This document shows, piece by piece, positions 8,022-17,700 of a stretch of 64,000 nt of DNA. The notes under the pieces are model-generated. The model was not told where the DNA came from, did not search any database, and worked only from the letters and a program-made list of their open reading frames with translations. Both the position numbers and the translations under genes were made by a program. Origin of the DNA: RGIG3009 sp045653425 (GTDB taxonomy: Bacteria > Bacillota > Clostridia > Oscillospirales > Acutalibacteraceae); contig JAZOLU010000006.1 of NCBI GenBank assembly GCA_045653425.1, positions 1-64,000 of the forward strand, given 5' to 3'. Numbering within the stretch: position 1 is the stretch's first letter; the number at the start of each line of letters is the position of its first letter.

Positions 8022-9110
8022 ATGCGCAGTCTGATTGATATTTGCGATTTATCCACGCAGGAGTTGGACGAACTGATGCATACGGCGTGCGATATTATTG
8101 CTCGTCCCGAGGTGTATGCCGAGCGGTGCCGCGGCAAAAAATTGGCCTCGCTGTTTTTTGAACCGTCCACCCGCACGCGGTTGAGTTTTGAGGCCGCTAT
8201 GCTGGAACTGGGCGGGAGTGTGCTTGGTTTTTCGGAGGCCGGCAGTTCCTCTACCGCCAAGGGCGAAAGCGTGGCGGATACCGCCCGCACGGTGGGGTGC
8301 TATGCGGATATCATTGCGATGCGCCACCCGCGCGAGGGCGCGCCGTTGGTGGCGGCGCAAAACGCCGGCATCCCCGTGATTAACGCGGGTGACGGGGGGC
8401 ATTGCCATCCTACCCAAACGCTGGCGGATTTGCTTACCATTTACCGCAAAAAAGGACGCCTTGACAACTTAACCATTGGGTTTTGCGGTGATTTGAAATA
8501 CGGCCGTACCGTTCACTCGCTGATTGCGGCGTTGGCGCGGTACGAGGGGGTTCGTTTGGTGCTGATTTCGCCGCCGGAACTGCGTTTGCCGGGGCACGTT
8601 ACCTGGGGTGTGCTGGAACGCAGTAAGATGGTTACGGAAGAAATTGACACGTTGGAGGAGGCGTTGCCGAAACTGGACGTGTTGTATATGACGCGGGTTC
8701 AGCGCGAGCGGTTTGACGACCCCGCGGAGTATGAGCGGCTGAAAGACCGGTATATTCTGACGCTTGATAAACTGGCGTATGCGGGCGAAGAAATGAGCGT
8801 TTTGCATCCGTTGCCCCGCGTGAACGAGATTAGCGTGGCGGTGGACCGCGACCCGCGTGCTTGCTACTTTGAACAAGTGCTGAACGGGAAGTATATGCGT
8901 ATGGCACTTATTTTGAAATTGCTTGCCGAAACTAAGCAGGAGAACCAAACTTTGTCCGAAACGGTGGGGGCGGAAAGTGGGTTGCATTGCTGCAATCCGC
9001 GGTGCATTACTGCGGTGGAGCAAGAACTGGAACCCGCGTTTCGTCTGACCGATAAAGAGGCGAACATCCACCGTTGCGTATACTGCGAAGCGCGTGCGGT
9101 AAAACGCTAA
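8022..9110 (+). CDS. pyrB: Aspartate carbamoyltransferase with fused PyrI-type zinc tail
   Basis: Condenses carbamoyl phosphate with aspartate, the committed step of pyrimidine synthesis. The catalytic part (about residues 1-307) has FFEPSTRTR (45-53) and HPLPRVNEI. Beyond the usual PyrB end there are about 50 extra residues with C323, C328, C352 and C355 in a CX4C-X23-CX2C arrangement, ending RCVYCEARAVKR. This matches the zinc domain of the E. coli regulatory chain PyrI (CX4C-X22-CX2C), but the nucleotide-binding allosteric domain of PyrI is absent. The tail may stabilise subunit contacts without CTP feedback. Last gene of the operon. Confidence 0.93.
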   Translation: MRSLIDICDLSTQELDELMHTACDIIARPEVYAERCRGKKLASLFFEPSTRTRLSFEAAMLELGGSVLGFSEAGSSSTAKGESVADTARTVGCYADIIAMRHPREGAPLVAAQNAGIPVINAGDGGHCHPTQTLADLLTIYRKKGRLDNLTIGFCGDLKYGRTVHSLIAALARYEGVRLVLISPPELRLPGHVTWGVLERSKMVTEEIDTLEEALPKLDVLYMTRVQRERFDDPAEYERLKDRYILTLDKLAYAGEEMSVLHPLPRVNEISVAVDRDPRACYFEQVLNGKYMRMALILKLLAETKQENQTLSETVGAESGLHCCNPRCITAVEQELEPAFRLTDKEANIHRCVYCEARAVKR

Positions 9111-9138
9111 AAAATGCCAAAATCCGTGGCGGTTTGCC

Positions 9139-9167
9139 TTGACAGTAGAACGCCGATGTGGTATAAT
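9139..9167 (+). promoter_or_regulatory. Sigma-A type promoter of the pur operon
   Basis: TTGACA (9139-9144) and TATAAT (9162-9167) are separated by 17 bases, upstream of the ZTP riboswitch. Confidence 0.85.
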
Positions 9168-9189
9168 AATTGACGGTAAATTAATACGC

Positions 9190-9300
9190 ATTTCCTGCGA
9201 CTGACGGATTTGTGGAGCACCACAGTGGAGCAGGAATTCCCCCCTTTATTGCCGACCGTCTGGGCGCATTTGCTTGCAACGAGTAAGTGCGCCCTTTTTT
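9190..9300 (+). promoter_or_regulatory. ZTP (pfl) riboswitch with intrinsic terminator
   Basis: Stem P1 is TTCCTGC (9192-9198) with GCAGGAA (9230-9236). It encloses ACTGACGGATTT and a GTGG/CCAC hairpin, and is followed by the conserved 3' block GCCGACCGTCTGGGC (9251-9265). GGGCGCA (9262-9268) then pairs with TGCGCCC (9288-9294) before TTTTTT, so the conserved block overlaps the terminator arm. pfl RNAs sense ZMP/ZTP, which builds up when 10-formyl-THF is short, and they commonly precede purE, glyA and fhs, all of which are in this operon. Confidence 0.85.
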
Positions 9301-9320
9301 GTTTGTAAGGAGGCTTTTGT

Positions 9321-9809
9321 ATGAAAAAAGTAGGCATTGTTATGGGAAGCGACAGCGACCTGCCCATTGTGCGCAAAGCAATGGATATGCTCACGTCGCT
9401 TGGTATTCCGTACGAAGCGCACGTGTATTCCGCGCACCGCACACCGGTGGAAGCGCGGGATTTTGCTTTGAATGCGCGCGCAAACGGGTTTGGTGCCATT
9501 ATTGCCGCGGCGGGAATGGCGGCGCATTTGGCGGGTGCCATTGCGGCAAACACCACCTTGCCGGTGGTGGGGATTCCGTGCCAATCCTCGGTGTTGGACG
9601 GAATGGACGCACTGCTAGCCACCGTGCAAATGCCCACGGGTATTCCGGTGGCCACCGTGGCGGTAAACGGCGGTGCTAATGCGGCGTTGCTGTGTGCGCA
9701 AATTTTGGCGGTGGAGGATGCGGCGTTGGCGGCAAAGTTGGACGCCAAACGTGCCGAGGATGCTCGTAAAGTGTTGGAAAAGGACGCGGCACTGAACGCC
9801 GCGCAGTGA
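9321..9809 (+). CDS. purE: N5-carboxyaminoimidazole ribonucleotide mutase
   Basis: Converts N5-CAIR to CAIR in purine synthesis. It is a class I PurE of 162 residues with MGSDSDLPIV near residue 8 and the SAHRTP active-site motif near 37-42. The start follows GTAAGGAGG after the riboswitch terminator. purK, its usual partner, is not in the window. First gene of the pur operon, and directly subject to ZTP control. Confidence 0.96.
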   Translation: MKKVGIVMGSDSDLPIVRKAMDMLTSLGIPYEAHVYSAHRTPVEARDFALNARANGFGAIIAAAGMAAHLAGAIAANTTLPVVGIPCQSSVLDGMDALLATVQMPTGIPVATVAVNGGANAALLCAQILAVEDAALAAKLDAKRAEDARKVLEKDAALNAAQ

Positions 9810-9835
9810 TACAAAAAGCAGAGGAGAGGCGAATA

Positions 9836-10870
9836 ATGAAGAGTCACAGCGAGAGTTACGCGGCGGCGGGCGTGGATATTACCGCCGGCTACAAAGCCGT
9901 GGAATTGATGAAACAACACATTGCCAAGACTATGACTTCCGGCGTTTGCTCGGACGTGGGCGGCTTTGGCGGTTTGTTTGAGTTGGATTTAACAGGCATT
10001 ACCCGTCCGGTGCTGGTAAGCGGTACCGACGGTGTGGGTACCAAACTGAAAATTGCCTTTTTAATGGACAAGCACGACACGGTGGGTATTGACTGTGTGG
10101 CGATGTGTGTGAACGATATTATTTGTGCCGGTGCCAAACCGTTGTTCTTCTTGGATTATATTGCTTGCGGCAAAAACATTCCCGAACGCATTGCCGATAT
10201 TGTGAAAGGCGTGGCGGACGGTTGCGTGCAGGCGGGGGCGGCACTTATTGGCGGCGAAACCGCGGAAATGCCCGGCTTTTATCCCGTGGACGAATACGAT
10301 TTGGCGGGGTATTGCACCGGCGTGGTGGACCGTGCACGCATTATTGATAACAAAACGATGCAAGCGGGCGACGTGGTGATTGCTTTGCCGTCCAGCGGTG
10401 TACATTCCAACGGTTTTTCGTTGGTGCGCAAGGTGTTGGACGTGGAAAATGCCGACCTCAAAACCCCGCTGAAAGCATTGGGCGGTAAATCGGTGGGTGA
10501 AACATTGCTCACCCCCACCCGCATTTACGTAAAGCCGGTGCTGGCGTTGTTGGAACAAGTGGCGGTGCGGGGTGTTTCGCACATTACCGGCGGCGGTTTT
10601 TACGAGAATATTCCGCGCAGCATTCCCGAAGGATTGGGTGCTCGCATTAACAAAGAGGCGGTGCGCGTTCTTCCCATTTTTGATTTGATTGCCAAAACCG
10701 GCGGTATTAGCGAGCGCGATATGTTTAACACGTTCAATATGGGCGTGGGTATGAGTATTGTGGTGCCGGCAGACGAGGCGGACAAAGCGTTGACGATTTT
10801 GCGTGACCACGGCGAGGATGCGTATGTGATTGGCGAGATTATCCGTTCCGACGATAAGGTGATTTTATGA
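9836..10870 (+). CDS. purM: Phosphoribosylformylglycinamidine cyclo-ligase (AIR synthetase)
   Basis: ATP-dependent ring closure of FGAM to AIR. The 344-residue protein starts MKSHSESYAAAGVDITAGYK and contains VSGTDGVGTKLK and the IGGETAEMPGFY motif typical of PurM. The start at 9836 follows GAGGAGAGG (9821-9829). An in-frame GTG at 9806 overlaps the purE stop and lacks a site. The stop overlaps the purN start (ATGA). Confidence 0.96.
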   Translation: MKSHSESYAAAGVDITAGYKAVELMKQHIAKTMTSGVCSDVGGFGGLFELDLTGITRPVLVSGTDGVGTKLKIAFLMDKHDTVGIDCVAMCVNDIICAGAKPLFFLDYIACGKNIPERIADIVKGVADGCVQAGAALIGGETAEMPGFYPVDEYDLAGYCTGVVDRARIIDNKTMQAGDVVIALPSSGVHSNGFSLVRKVLDVENADLKTPLKALGGKSVGETLLTPTRIYVKPVLALLEQVAVRGVSHITGGGFYENIPRSIPEGLGARINKEAVRVLPIFDLIAKTGGISERDMFNTFNMGVGMSIVVPADEADKALTILRDHGEDAYVIGEIIRSDDKVIL

Positions 10871-11478
10871 GTCGGGCGCGAATCGCGGTGTTGGTGTCGG
10901 GCGGCGGCACTAACCTGCAAGCCTTGATTAACGCTGAACGGCGGGGTGAATTGGCAGACGGCACCATTGCGGTGGTGATTGCCAACCATGCCGATGCGTA
11001 TGCGCTGGAACGCGCGCGCCGCGCTGGCATTGCCACCGAGGTGGTACTGAAAAAGGATTGCGGCTCGGCCGAGGCGTTTGAAGCGCGGTTGCACGCGCTG
11101 CTGGCGGAACACCGTATTGACATTATTGTGTTGGCGGGGTTTATGTCTATTTTGAGCGAGTCGTTTACCGGCGCGTATCCGCGGCGCATTATTAACGTGC
11201 ACCCCTCGTTGATTCCCGCCTTTTGCGGTAAGGGATATTACGGCTTAAAGGTGCACGAAGCGGCACTGGCGTATGGCGTGAAAGTGACCGGTGCAACGGT
11301 GCATTTTGTGAACGAGATACCCGATGGTGGGGAGATTATTTTGCAAAAAGCGGTCTCTATTTTGCCAAATGATACGCCCGAAACGTTGCAAAAGCGTGTG
11401 ATGCGCTTGGCAGAGTGGAAAATTTTGCCCGCCGCGGTACAAACGGTGTGCCGCGAACTGAGTGAAACAGAAAGGTGA
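10867..11478 (+). CDS. purN: Phosphoribosylglycinamide formyltransferase (10-formyl-THF dependent)
   Basis: Transfers a formyl group from 10-formyl-THF to GAR. It has the N-terminal VLVSGGGTNLQAL loop, the NVHPSLIPAF motif with the catalytic His, and IPDGGEIILQ carrying the catalytic Asp. It has 203 residues and overlaps purM by four bases. Its folate cofactor is produced by glyA and fhs at the end of the same operon. Confidence 0.95.
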   Translation: MSRARIAVLVSGGGTNLQALINAERRGELADGTIAVVIANHADAYALERARRAGIATEVVLKKDCGSAEAFEARLHALLAEHRIDIIVLAGFMSILSESFTGAYPRRIINVHPSLIPAFCGKGYYGLKVHEAALAYGVKVTGATVHFVNEIPDGGEIILQKAVSILPNDTPETLQKRVMRLAEWKILPAAVQTVCRELSETER

Positions 11479-11488
11479 GAAAAACAGT

Positions 11489-12223
11489 ATGGCATTGTAT
11501 GATTTGAGCACGTTGCTGGCAGAAAACACGTATCCCGGCCGCGGGATTGTGATTGGCAAATCGGCCGACGGAAAAAACGCCATGATAGCGTATTTTATTA
11601 TGGGACGCAGCGAAAACAGCCGCAACCGCGTGTTTGAGCGGTTTGAGGGCGGTATGCGCACCAAGGCGTTTGACGAATCCAAACTCTCTGACCCCAGCCT
11701 GATTATTTACAACCCGTATTTGAGCACCAAGGGCGGTAACGTGGACATTATTACCAACGGTGACCAGACCAACACGATTTACGATTTTGTGAACGGCGAT
11801 TCCGGTGTGGCGCACGGGTTTGAGGATGCGTTGCATACGCGCGAGTTTGAGCCGGATGCCCCCAACTTTACGCCCCGCATTTCCGGCATTTGTTATTATG
11901 ACTTCCCCCGTGCGGCGTTTACATACAAGTTGTCCATTCTAAAATCGGCAAACGGCCGCGCTGAGGCGTGCAACCGCTATTTTTACGACTATACGCCGGA
12001 GGACGGTATTGGTCATTTTATTCATACCTACAAGTGTGACGGTAACCCCATCCCTTCGTTTTACGGCGAGCCGGAAGAAGTGGCGTTGCCTAACACCGCC
12101 GAAGAGTTGGCGGAACTGGTGTGGAGCAACTTGAACGAGGACAATAAGGTATCGTTGTTTGTGCGGTGCGTGCCGCTGGACGGAAGCAAGCCCACCGAAG
12201 TGATTATGAACAAAAATGTGTAA
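11489..12223 (+). CDS. purO: IMP cyclohydrolase, PurO type
   Basis: Closes FAICAR to IMP. The 244-residue protein begins MALYDLSTLLAENTYPGRGI and continues with YFIMGRSENSRNRVF, the hallmark of the PurO family first known from archaea. This is not the cyclohydrolase half of PurH. The start follows AAAGGTGAG (11471-11479). An earlier in-frame ATG at 11462 lies inside purN. The next gene supplies only the transformylase half of PurH, so the two final steps are on separate chains. Confidence 0.9.
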   Translation: MALYDLSTLLAENTYPGRGIVIGKSADGKNAMIAYFIMGRSENSRNRVFERFEGGMRTKAFDESKLSDPSLIIYNPYLSTKGGNVDIITNGDQTNTIYDFVNGDSGVAHGFEDALHTREFEPDAPNFTPRISGICYYDFPRAAFTYKLSILKSANGRAEACNRYFYDYTPEDGIGHFIHTYKCDGNPIPSFYGEPEEVALPNTAEELAELVWSNLNEDNKVSLFVRCVPLDGSKPTEVIMNKNV

Positions 12224-12235
12224 GAGGTGACTAAA

Positions 12236-13420
12236 ATGAAAGAATTTGAACTGAAATACGGATGCAACCCCAACCAAAAACCGGCCAAGATTTTTATGAA
12301 CGACGGTGCCGACCTGCCGATTGAAATTCTGAACGGCCGCCCCGGCTTTATTAACTTTTTGGATGCGTTTAATAGTTGGCAGTTGGTAAAGGAACTGAAA
12401 GAGGCACTGGGAATGCCGGCGGTTACCTCGTTTAAGCACGTGAGCCCCACCTCGGCGGCGGTGGGTATTCCGCTTTCGGACAAACTGAAAAAAGCGTGTT
12501 TTGTGGATGACGTGCCGGAATTGGATGCTTCGCCGCTGGCGTGTGCCTATGCCCGTGCGCGCGGCACCGACCGTATGTGCTCGTTTGGCGATTGGGTGGC
12601 ACTTTCCGATGTGTGCGACGTGACCACCGCGCGGTTGATTGCGCGCGAGGTGTCGGACGGTGTGATTGCCCCCGGTTATGAGCCGGAAGCGTTGGAAATT
12701 TTGAAGAAAAAGCGCAAGGGCGGCTACAACGTGGTGCGCATTGACCCCGATTACGTGCCGCAAGAGATTGAACACAAGCAGGTGTACGGCATCACCTTTG
12801 AGCAGGGCCGCAACAGCTTCCGCATTGACAGCGAGTTGCTTGCTAACCGTGTAACGGTTAACAAGGAACTGCCTGAGAGTGCCGAGCGCGACCTGATTAT
12901 CGCGCTTATCACCTTAAAATACACCCAGTCCAACTCCGTGTGCTACGCGGTGGACGGCCAGGCGATTGGCGTGGGTGCGGGGCAGCAGTCTCGTATTCAC
13001 TGCACGCGTTTGGCGGGCGGCAAGGCAGACACGTGGTTCTTGCGCCAGCACGACAAAGTATTGGCGTTGCCGTTCCGTGCGGACTTGGGTCGTCCCGAAC
13101 GTGACAACGTAATTGACGGATACATTAACCGCAACGAGGAAGACGTATGCGCCGACGGCAACTGGCAAAAATATTTCACCTGCCAGCCGGAACCGCTCAC
13201 GGACGCGGAAATTCGCGCGTATTTGGATACGATAGACGGCGTGGCACTGGGTTCGGATGCGTTTTTCCCGTTTAGCGATAACATTGAACGCGCTCGCCGC
13301 AGCGGTGTGCGTTACGTGGCCGAGCCGGGCGGGTCGATTCGTGACGACGCGGTGATTGCTTGCTGTGACAAGTACGATATGACCTGTGCCTTTACCGGCA
13401 TGCGTTTGTTCCACCACTAA
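12236..13420 (+). CDS. purV: Stand-alone AICAR formyltransferase
   Basis: Formylates AICAR with 10-formyl-THF, the step before IMP cyclohydrolase. The 394-residue protein matches the C-terminal transformylase domain of PurH, including the Lys-His pair in TSFKHVSPTSAAVG and the YAVDGQAIGVGAGQQSR segment. The MGS-like cyclohydrolase domain of PurH is missing and is replaced by the preceding purO. Start at 12236 after AGAGGTGA. ZMP, the ligand of the operon's riboswitch, is the substrate of this enzyme, so the control loop is direct. Confidence 0.9.
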   Translation: MKEFELKYGCNPNQKPAKIFMNDGADLPIEILNGRPGFINFLDAFNSWQLVKELKEALGMPAVTSFKHVSPTSAAVGIPLSDKLKKACFVDDVPELDASPLACAYARARGTDRMCSFGDWVALSDVCDVTTARLIAREVSDGVIAPGYEPEALEILKKKRKGGYNVVRIDPDYVPQEIEHKQVYGITFEQGRNSFRIDSELLANRVTVNKELPESAERDLIIALITLKYTQSNSVCYAVDGQAIGVGAGQQSRIHCTRLAGGKADTWFLRQHDKVLALPFRADLGRPERDNVIDGYINRNEEDVCADGNWQKYFTCQPEPLTDAEIRAYLDTIDGVALGSDAFFPFSDNIERARRSGVRYVAEPGGSIRDDAVIACCDKYDMTCAFTGMRLFHH

Positions 13421-13446
13421 TATAACACGGCGGGGAGGCCTTGCAA

Positions 13447-14718
13447 GTGAAACTGATGGTAGTCGGCGGTGGCGGTCGGGAACACGCCATTATTCGCAAA
13501 CTGCGGGAAAACCCCACCGTTACCGAGATTTTTGCGTTACCGGGTAACGGCGGGATAGCGGCGGATGCCACCTGTGTGGACATTGGTGCCAAGGATATTG
13601 ACGGTATTGTTCGGTTTGCCGTGGACAACGCGGTGGATTATGCCGTGGTTGCACCGGATGACCCGCTGGTGTTGGGCGCGGTGGATGCGCTGGAAGCGGA
13701 GGGGATTCCCTGTTTTGGCCCGCACGCCGATGCCGCCATTATTGAGGGGAGCAAGGTGTTCTCCAAGGAATTGATGAAAAAATACGGGATTCCCACCGCC
13801 GCGTATGCGGTGTTTGAGCAGTTGGATGCTGCGCTGGAGTATTTGGATACCGCCCCCATCCCCACCGTGATTAAAGCGGATGGGTTGGCGTTGGGCAAAG
13901 GCGTGGTGATTGCTCAAACGCGTGAGGAAGCCAAAGATGCGGTGCGCTCGATGATGCAGGATAAGGTGTTTGGCGCAAGCGGCGACCGCGTGGTGATTGA
14001 GGAGTTTTTGACCGGACCGGAAGTGTCCGTGTTGGCGTTTACCGACGGCGAGGCACTGGTGCCGATGGTATCTTCTATGGACCACAAGCGGGCGGGGGAT
14101 AACGATACGGGTTTGAATACCGGCGGGATGGGTACCGTGGCACCCAACCCGTATTACACGCCGGCAATTGCCGCGCAGTGTATGGAAACCATTTTTATGC
14201 CCACCGTGCGTGCGATGAACGCGGAGGGGCGCACCTTTAAGGGGTGTTTGTATTTTGGCTTAATGCTGACGCCCGACGGTCCGAAAGTGATTGAGTATAA
14301 CTGCCGTTTTGGTGACCCCGAAACGCAGGTGGTGTTGCCGCTGCTGGAAAGCGATTTGCTTACCGTGATGCAGGCGGTGACCAACGGCACGTTGGCGCAG
14401 ACAGAAGTGAAATTCCGCGACGGCAGTGCGTGTTGTGTTATTTTGGCATCGGCGGGGTACCCCGCCGCGTACGAAAAAGGGTTGCCGCTTACCATTCCTA
14501 CCGATACCGCGCCGCACACCTACGTGGCGGGTGCTCAGGTGAAGGACGGGACGTTGGTGACCAACGGCGGGCGCGTGTTGGGCGTGACCGCGGTGGAGGA
14601 TACGCTGGAAGCGGCGGTGCGTGAGGCGTACCGTTTGGCGGATACCGTTTGGTTTGGCAATAAATATTACCGCCGAGATATTGGCGCGAAGGCTTTGAAA
14701 GCAACGGAGGGCAAGTAA
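13447..14718 (+). CDS. purD: Phosphoribosylamine--glycine ligase (GAR synthetase)
   Basis: Joins phosphoribosylamine and glycine using ATP. The protein begins KLMVVGGGGREHAII and has an ATP-grasp centre with PTVIKADGLALGKGVV and GFDPET-like FGDPETQVVLP. Three starts are in frame. GTG 13447 lies eight bases after GGGGAGG (13432-13438), TTG 13441 is too close and ATG 13456 too far, so a GTG start giving 423 residues is preferred. The stop shares a base with the purL start. Confidence 0.94.
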   Translation: MKLMVVGGGGREHAIIRKLRENPTVTEIFALPGNGGIAADATCVDIGAKDIDGIVRFAVDNAVDYAVVAPDDPLVLGAVDALEAEGIPCFGPHADAAIIEGSKVFSKELMKKYGIPTAAYAVFEQLDAALEYLDTAPIPTVIKADGLALGKGVVIAQTREEAKDAVRSMMQDKVFGASGDRVVIEEFLTGPEVSVLAFTDGEALVPMVSSMDHKRAGDNDTGLNTGGMGTVAPNPYYTPAIAAQCMETIFMPTVRAMNAEGRTFKGCLYFGLMLTPDGPKVIEYNCRFGDPETQVVLPLLESDLLTVMQAVTNGTLAQTEVKFRDGSACCVILASAGYPAAYEKGLPLTIPTDTAPHTYVAGAQVKDGTLVTNGGRVLGVTAVEDTLEAAVREAYRLADTVWFGNKYYRRDIGAKALKATEGK

Positions 14719-17700
14719 TGGTATATCGGGTATTTGCAGAAAAAAAGCGTGAGTTGGCGAACGAAGCCAAGGCCTTGTTGGCGGATGTGCGCGGTTTGCT
14801 GGGCATTGGTTCGCTTACCGATGTGCGCATTATTAACCGTTATGATGTGCAAAACATTACCGACGACTTGTTTGAGCGGGCAAAAACCACCGTGTTTTCC
14901 GAACCGCAGTTGGATATGGTTTCGGAGGAGGTTGACCTTGCGGGTGCTACCGTGTTTGCGGTGGAATATCTGCCGGGGCAGTTTGACCAACGCGCGGATT
15001 CGGCGGCGCAGTGTATTCAAATTTTGTCGCAGGGGGACCGCCCCACGGTGCGTACCGCTAAGGTGTATGCCTTGTACGGCACGTTGACGGATGCCGAGTT
15101 GGCGGAGATTAAAAAATATGTGATTAACCCGGTGGAAGCGCGCGAAGCGGGGCTGGACAAGCCGAGCACGTTGGAGATGGAATATACCGTGCCCACCGAG
15201 GTGGCCACGCTTACCGGTTTTATTGAGCTGGACCGTGAGGGTTTGGAGCAGTTTATTGCGCAATACGGATTGGCAATGGATGCGGACGATATTGCGTTTT
15301 GTCAGGCGTATTTCCGCACGGAACAGCGCGACCCTACCATTACCGAAATTCGGATGATTGATACGTACTGGTCGGACCATTGCCGTCACACCACGTTCCA
15401 AACGGTGATTGACGAGGTGCGATTTGAGGACGACCTGTTGCAAGCGGCTTACGATGAGTATTTGGCCGTGCGCCGCGAATTGGGGCGCGACAAGCCCATT
15501 TGTTTAATGGACATTGCCACGTTGGCGGTAAAATGGTTGCGCAAAAACGGCAAACTGGAAAAACTGGACGAATCGGAAGAAATTAACGCCTGTACGGTAA
15601 AAATTGAGATTGAGGTGGACGGCAAACCCGAACCGTGGTTGTTGTTGTTTAAGAACGAAACACACAATCACCCCACCGAAATTGAGCCGTTTGGCGGTGC
15701 GGCAACCTGCATTGGTGGGGCTATTCGCGACCCGTTATCGGGCCGTTCCTATGTGTATGGCGCGATGCGCGTAACCGGCGCGGCCGACCCGCTGAAACCC
15801 GTGGCAGAGACCATTCCCGGTAAACTGCCGCAACGTAAGATTGTTACCACTGCCGCTGCGGGCTATGCCTCCTACGGCAACCAAATTGGGTTGGCAACCG
15901 GCATTGTGGATGAATTGTATCACGACGGGTATGCCGCGAAACGCATGGAAATCGGTGCCGTGATTGCGGCGGCTCCGGCTGCCAACGTGCGGCGGGAATG
16001 TCCCGCGCCCGGCGACGTGGTGGTGTTGCTCGGCGGCAGTACCGGCCGCGACGGTATTGGCGGTGCGACGGGTTCTTCCAAAGCGCACGACGTTCATTCG
16101 GTGGAAACGTGCGGCGCGGAAGTACAAAAAGGCAACGCGCCGGAAGAGAGAAAATTGCAACGCTTGTTCCGCAATCCCACGGCGTGCCGTATGATTAAAC
16201 GGTGCAACGATTTTGGCGCGGGCGGCGTTTCGGTGGCCATTGGCGAATTGGCGGACGGGTTGGAGATTGACCTGAACGCCGTGCCGAAAAAATACGAGGG
16301 ACTGGACGGCACGGAACTGGCTATCAGCGAATCGCAAGAGCGTATGGCCGTGGTGGTGGAAGCGAAGGACGTGGAATCGTTTTTGGCACTGGCCGCGACC
16401 GAAAACCTGCAAGCGTGCCCCGTGGCTGTGGTACGCGCCGAACCGCGACTGGTGATGAACTGGAACGGCAAACGCATTGTGGATATTAGCCGCGAGTTCT
16501 TAAATTCCAACGGTGCGGAAAAGCACATTGTGATTACGCCCGAAAAATCCGTTACACCGCACTGTGCGGTAAGTGGCGGGTTTACGGAAAATTATACCGC
16601 GCTGGCGGCAGACCTGAACATTTGCTCCAAGCGCGGGCTTTCGGAGCGGTTTGACTCCACCATTGGCGCCGGCACGGTGTTAATGCCGTTTGGCGGCAAA
16701 CACCAACTCACCCCCATTCAGGCAATGGTGCAAAAGGTTTCGGTGGAGCAGGGGCATACCGACGATTGCTCGTTTATGTCGTGGGGATACAACCCCTTTG
16801 TGGCAGAGCAAAGCCCATTCCACGGCGCGTATTTGGCGGTGGTGGAATCGGTATGTAAACTGATAGCCACCGGTGCTTCGTTTGAAGATGTGTATTTGAC
16901 ATTCCAAGAGTATTTTGAGCGTCCCGGTAAGGATGGCAAGCGTTGGGGCAAGCCGCTGGCGGCACTGCTTGGTGCGTTCCGCGCTCAGCGGGAACTGGGT
17001 ATTGGTTCCATTGGCGGCAAGGATTCTATGAGTGGCTCGTTTGAGGATTTGGACGTGCCGCCCACGTTGGTTTCGTTTGCGGTAACCACCGGCAAAGTGA
17101 CCGACGTTATCTCGCCGGAGTTTAAGCAGGCGGGACACCGCGTGGTGTTGCTCACGCCCGCGTATGACCAAAACGGGTTGCCGGAAACCGCTTCGCTGCT
17201 GGCTGTGTTTGCGTTGGTTACCTCGTTGCAACGCGCCGGCAAGGTGTATGCGAGTTACACACTTGGTATGGGCGGCGTGGCCGAAGCCGTAATGAAAATG
17301 GGCTTTGGTAACGGATTGGGCTTTGCGTATAACGAGGCACTCTCGGTGGAGGAATTGTTTGGGTATCGGTACGGCTCGTTTTTACTGGAAGTGGACGAAA
17401 CCGTGAAAGCGGGCATTACCGTGGGTACGGTTACCGCGGATGGCCGTATTACGCGTGGCGACGAGGTGTTGTTGCAAAGCGACTTGTTGCGCATTTACGA
17501 AGATAAGTTGGAGAGCGTGTACAGTTGCAACATTCCCGCTTCCGGCGCGACGATGGAGAACTTCTCCTACACGGCAACCGAGCGGGTTGCTCCCGCCGTT
17601 AAGGTGGCCAAGCCGCGGGTGCTGATTCCCGCATTCCCCGGCACAAACTGTGAGTATGACAGTGCCAAAGCCGTGCGTGATGCCGGTGCTGAACCGGAAA

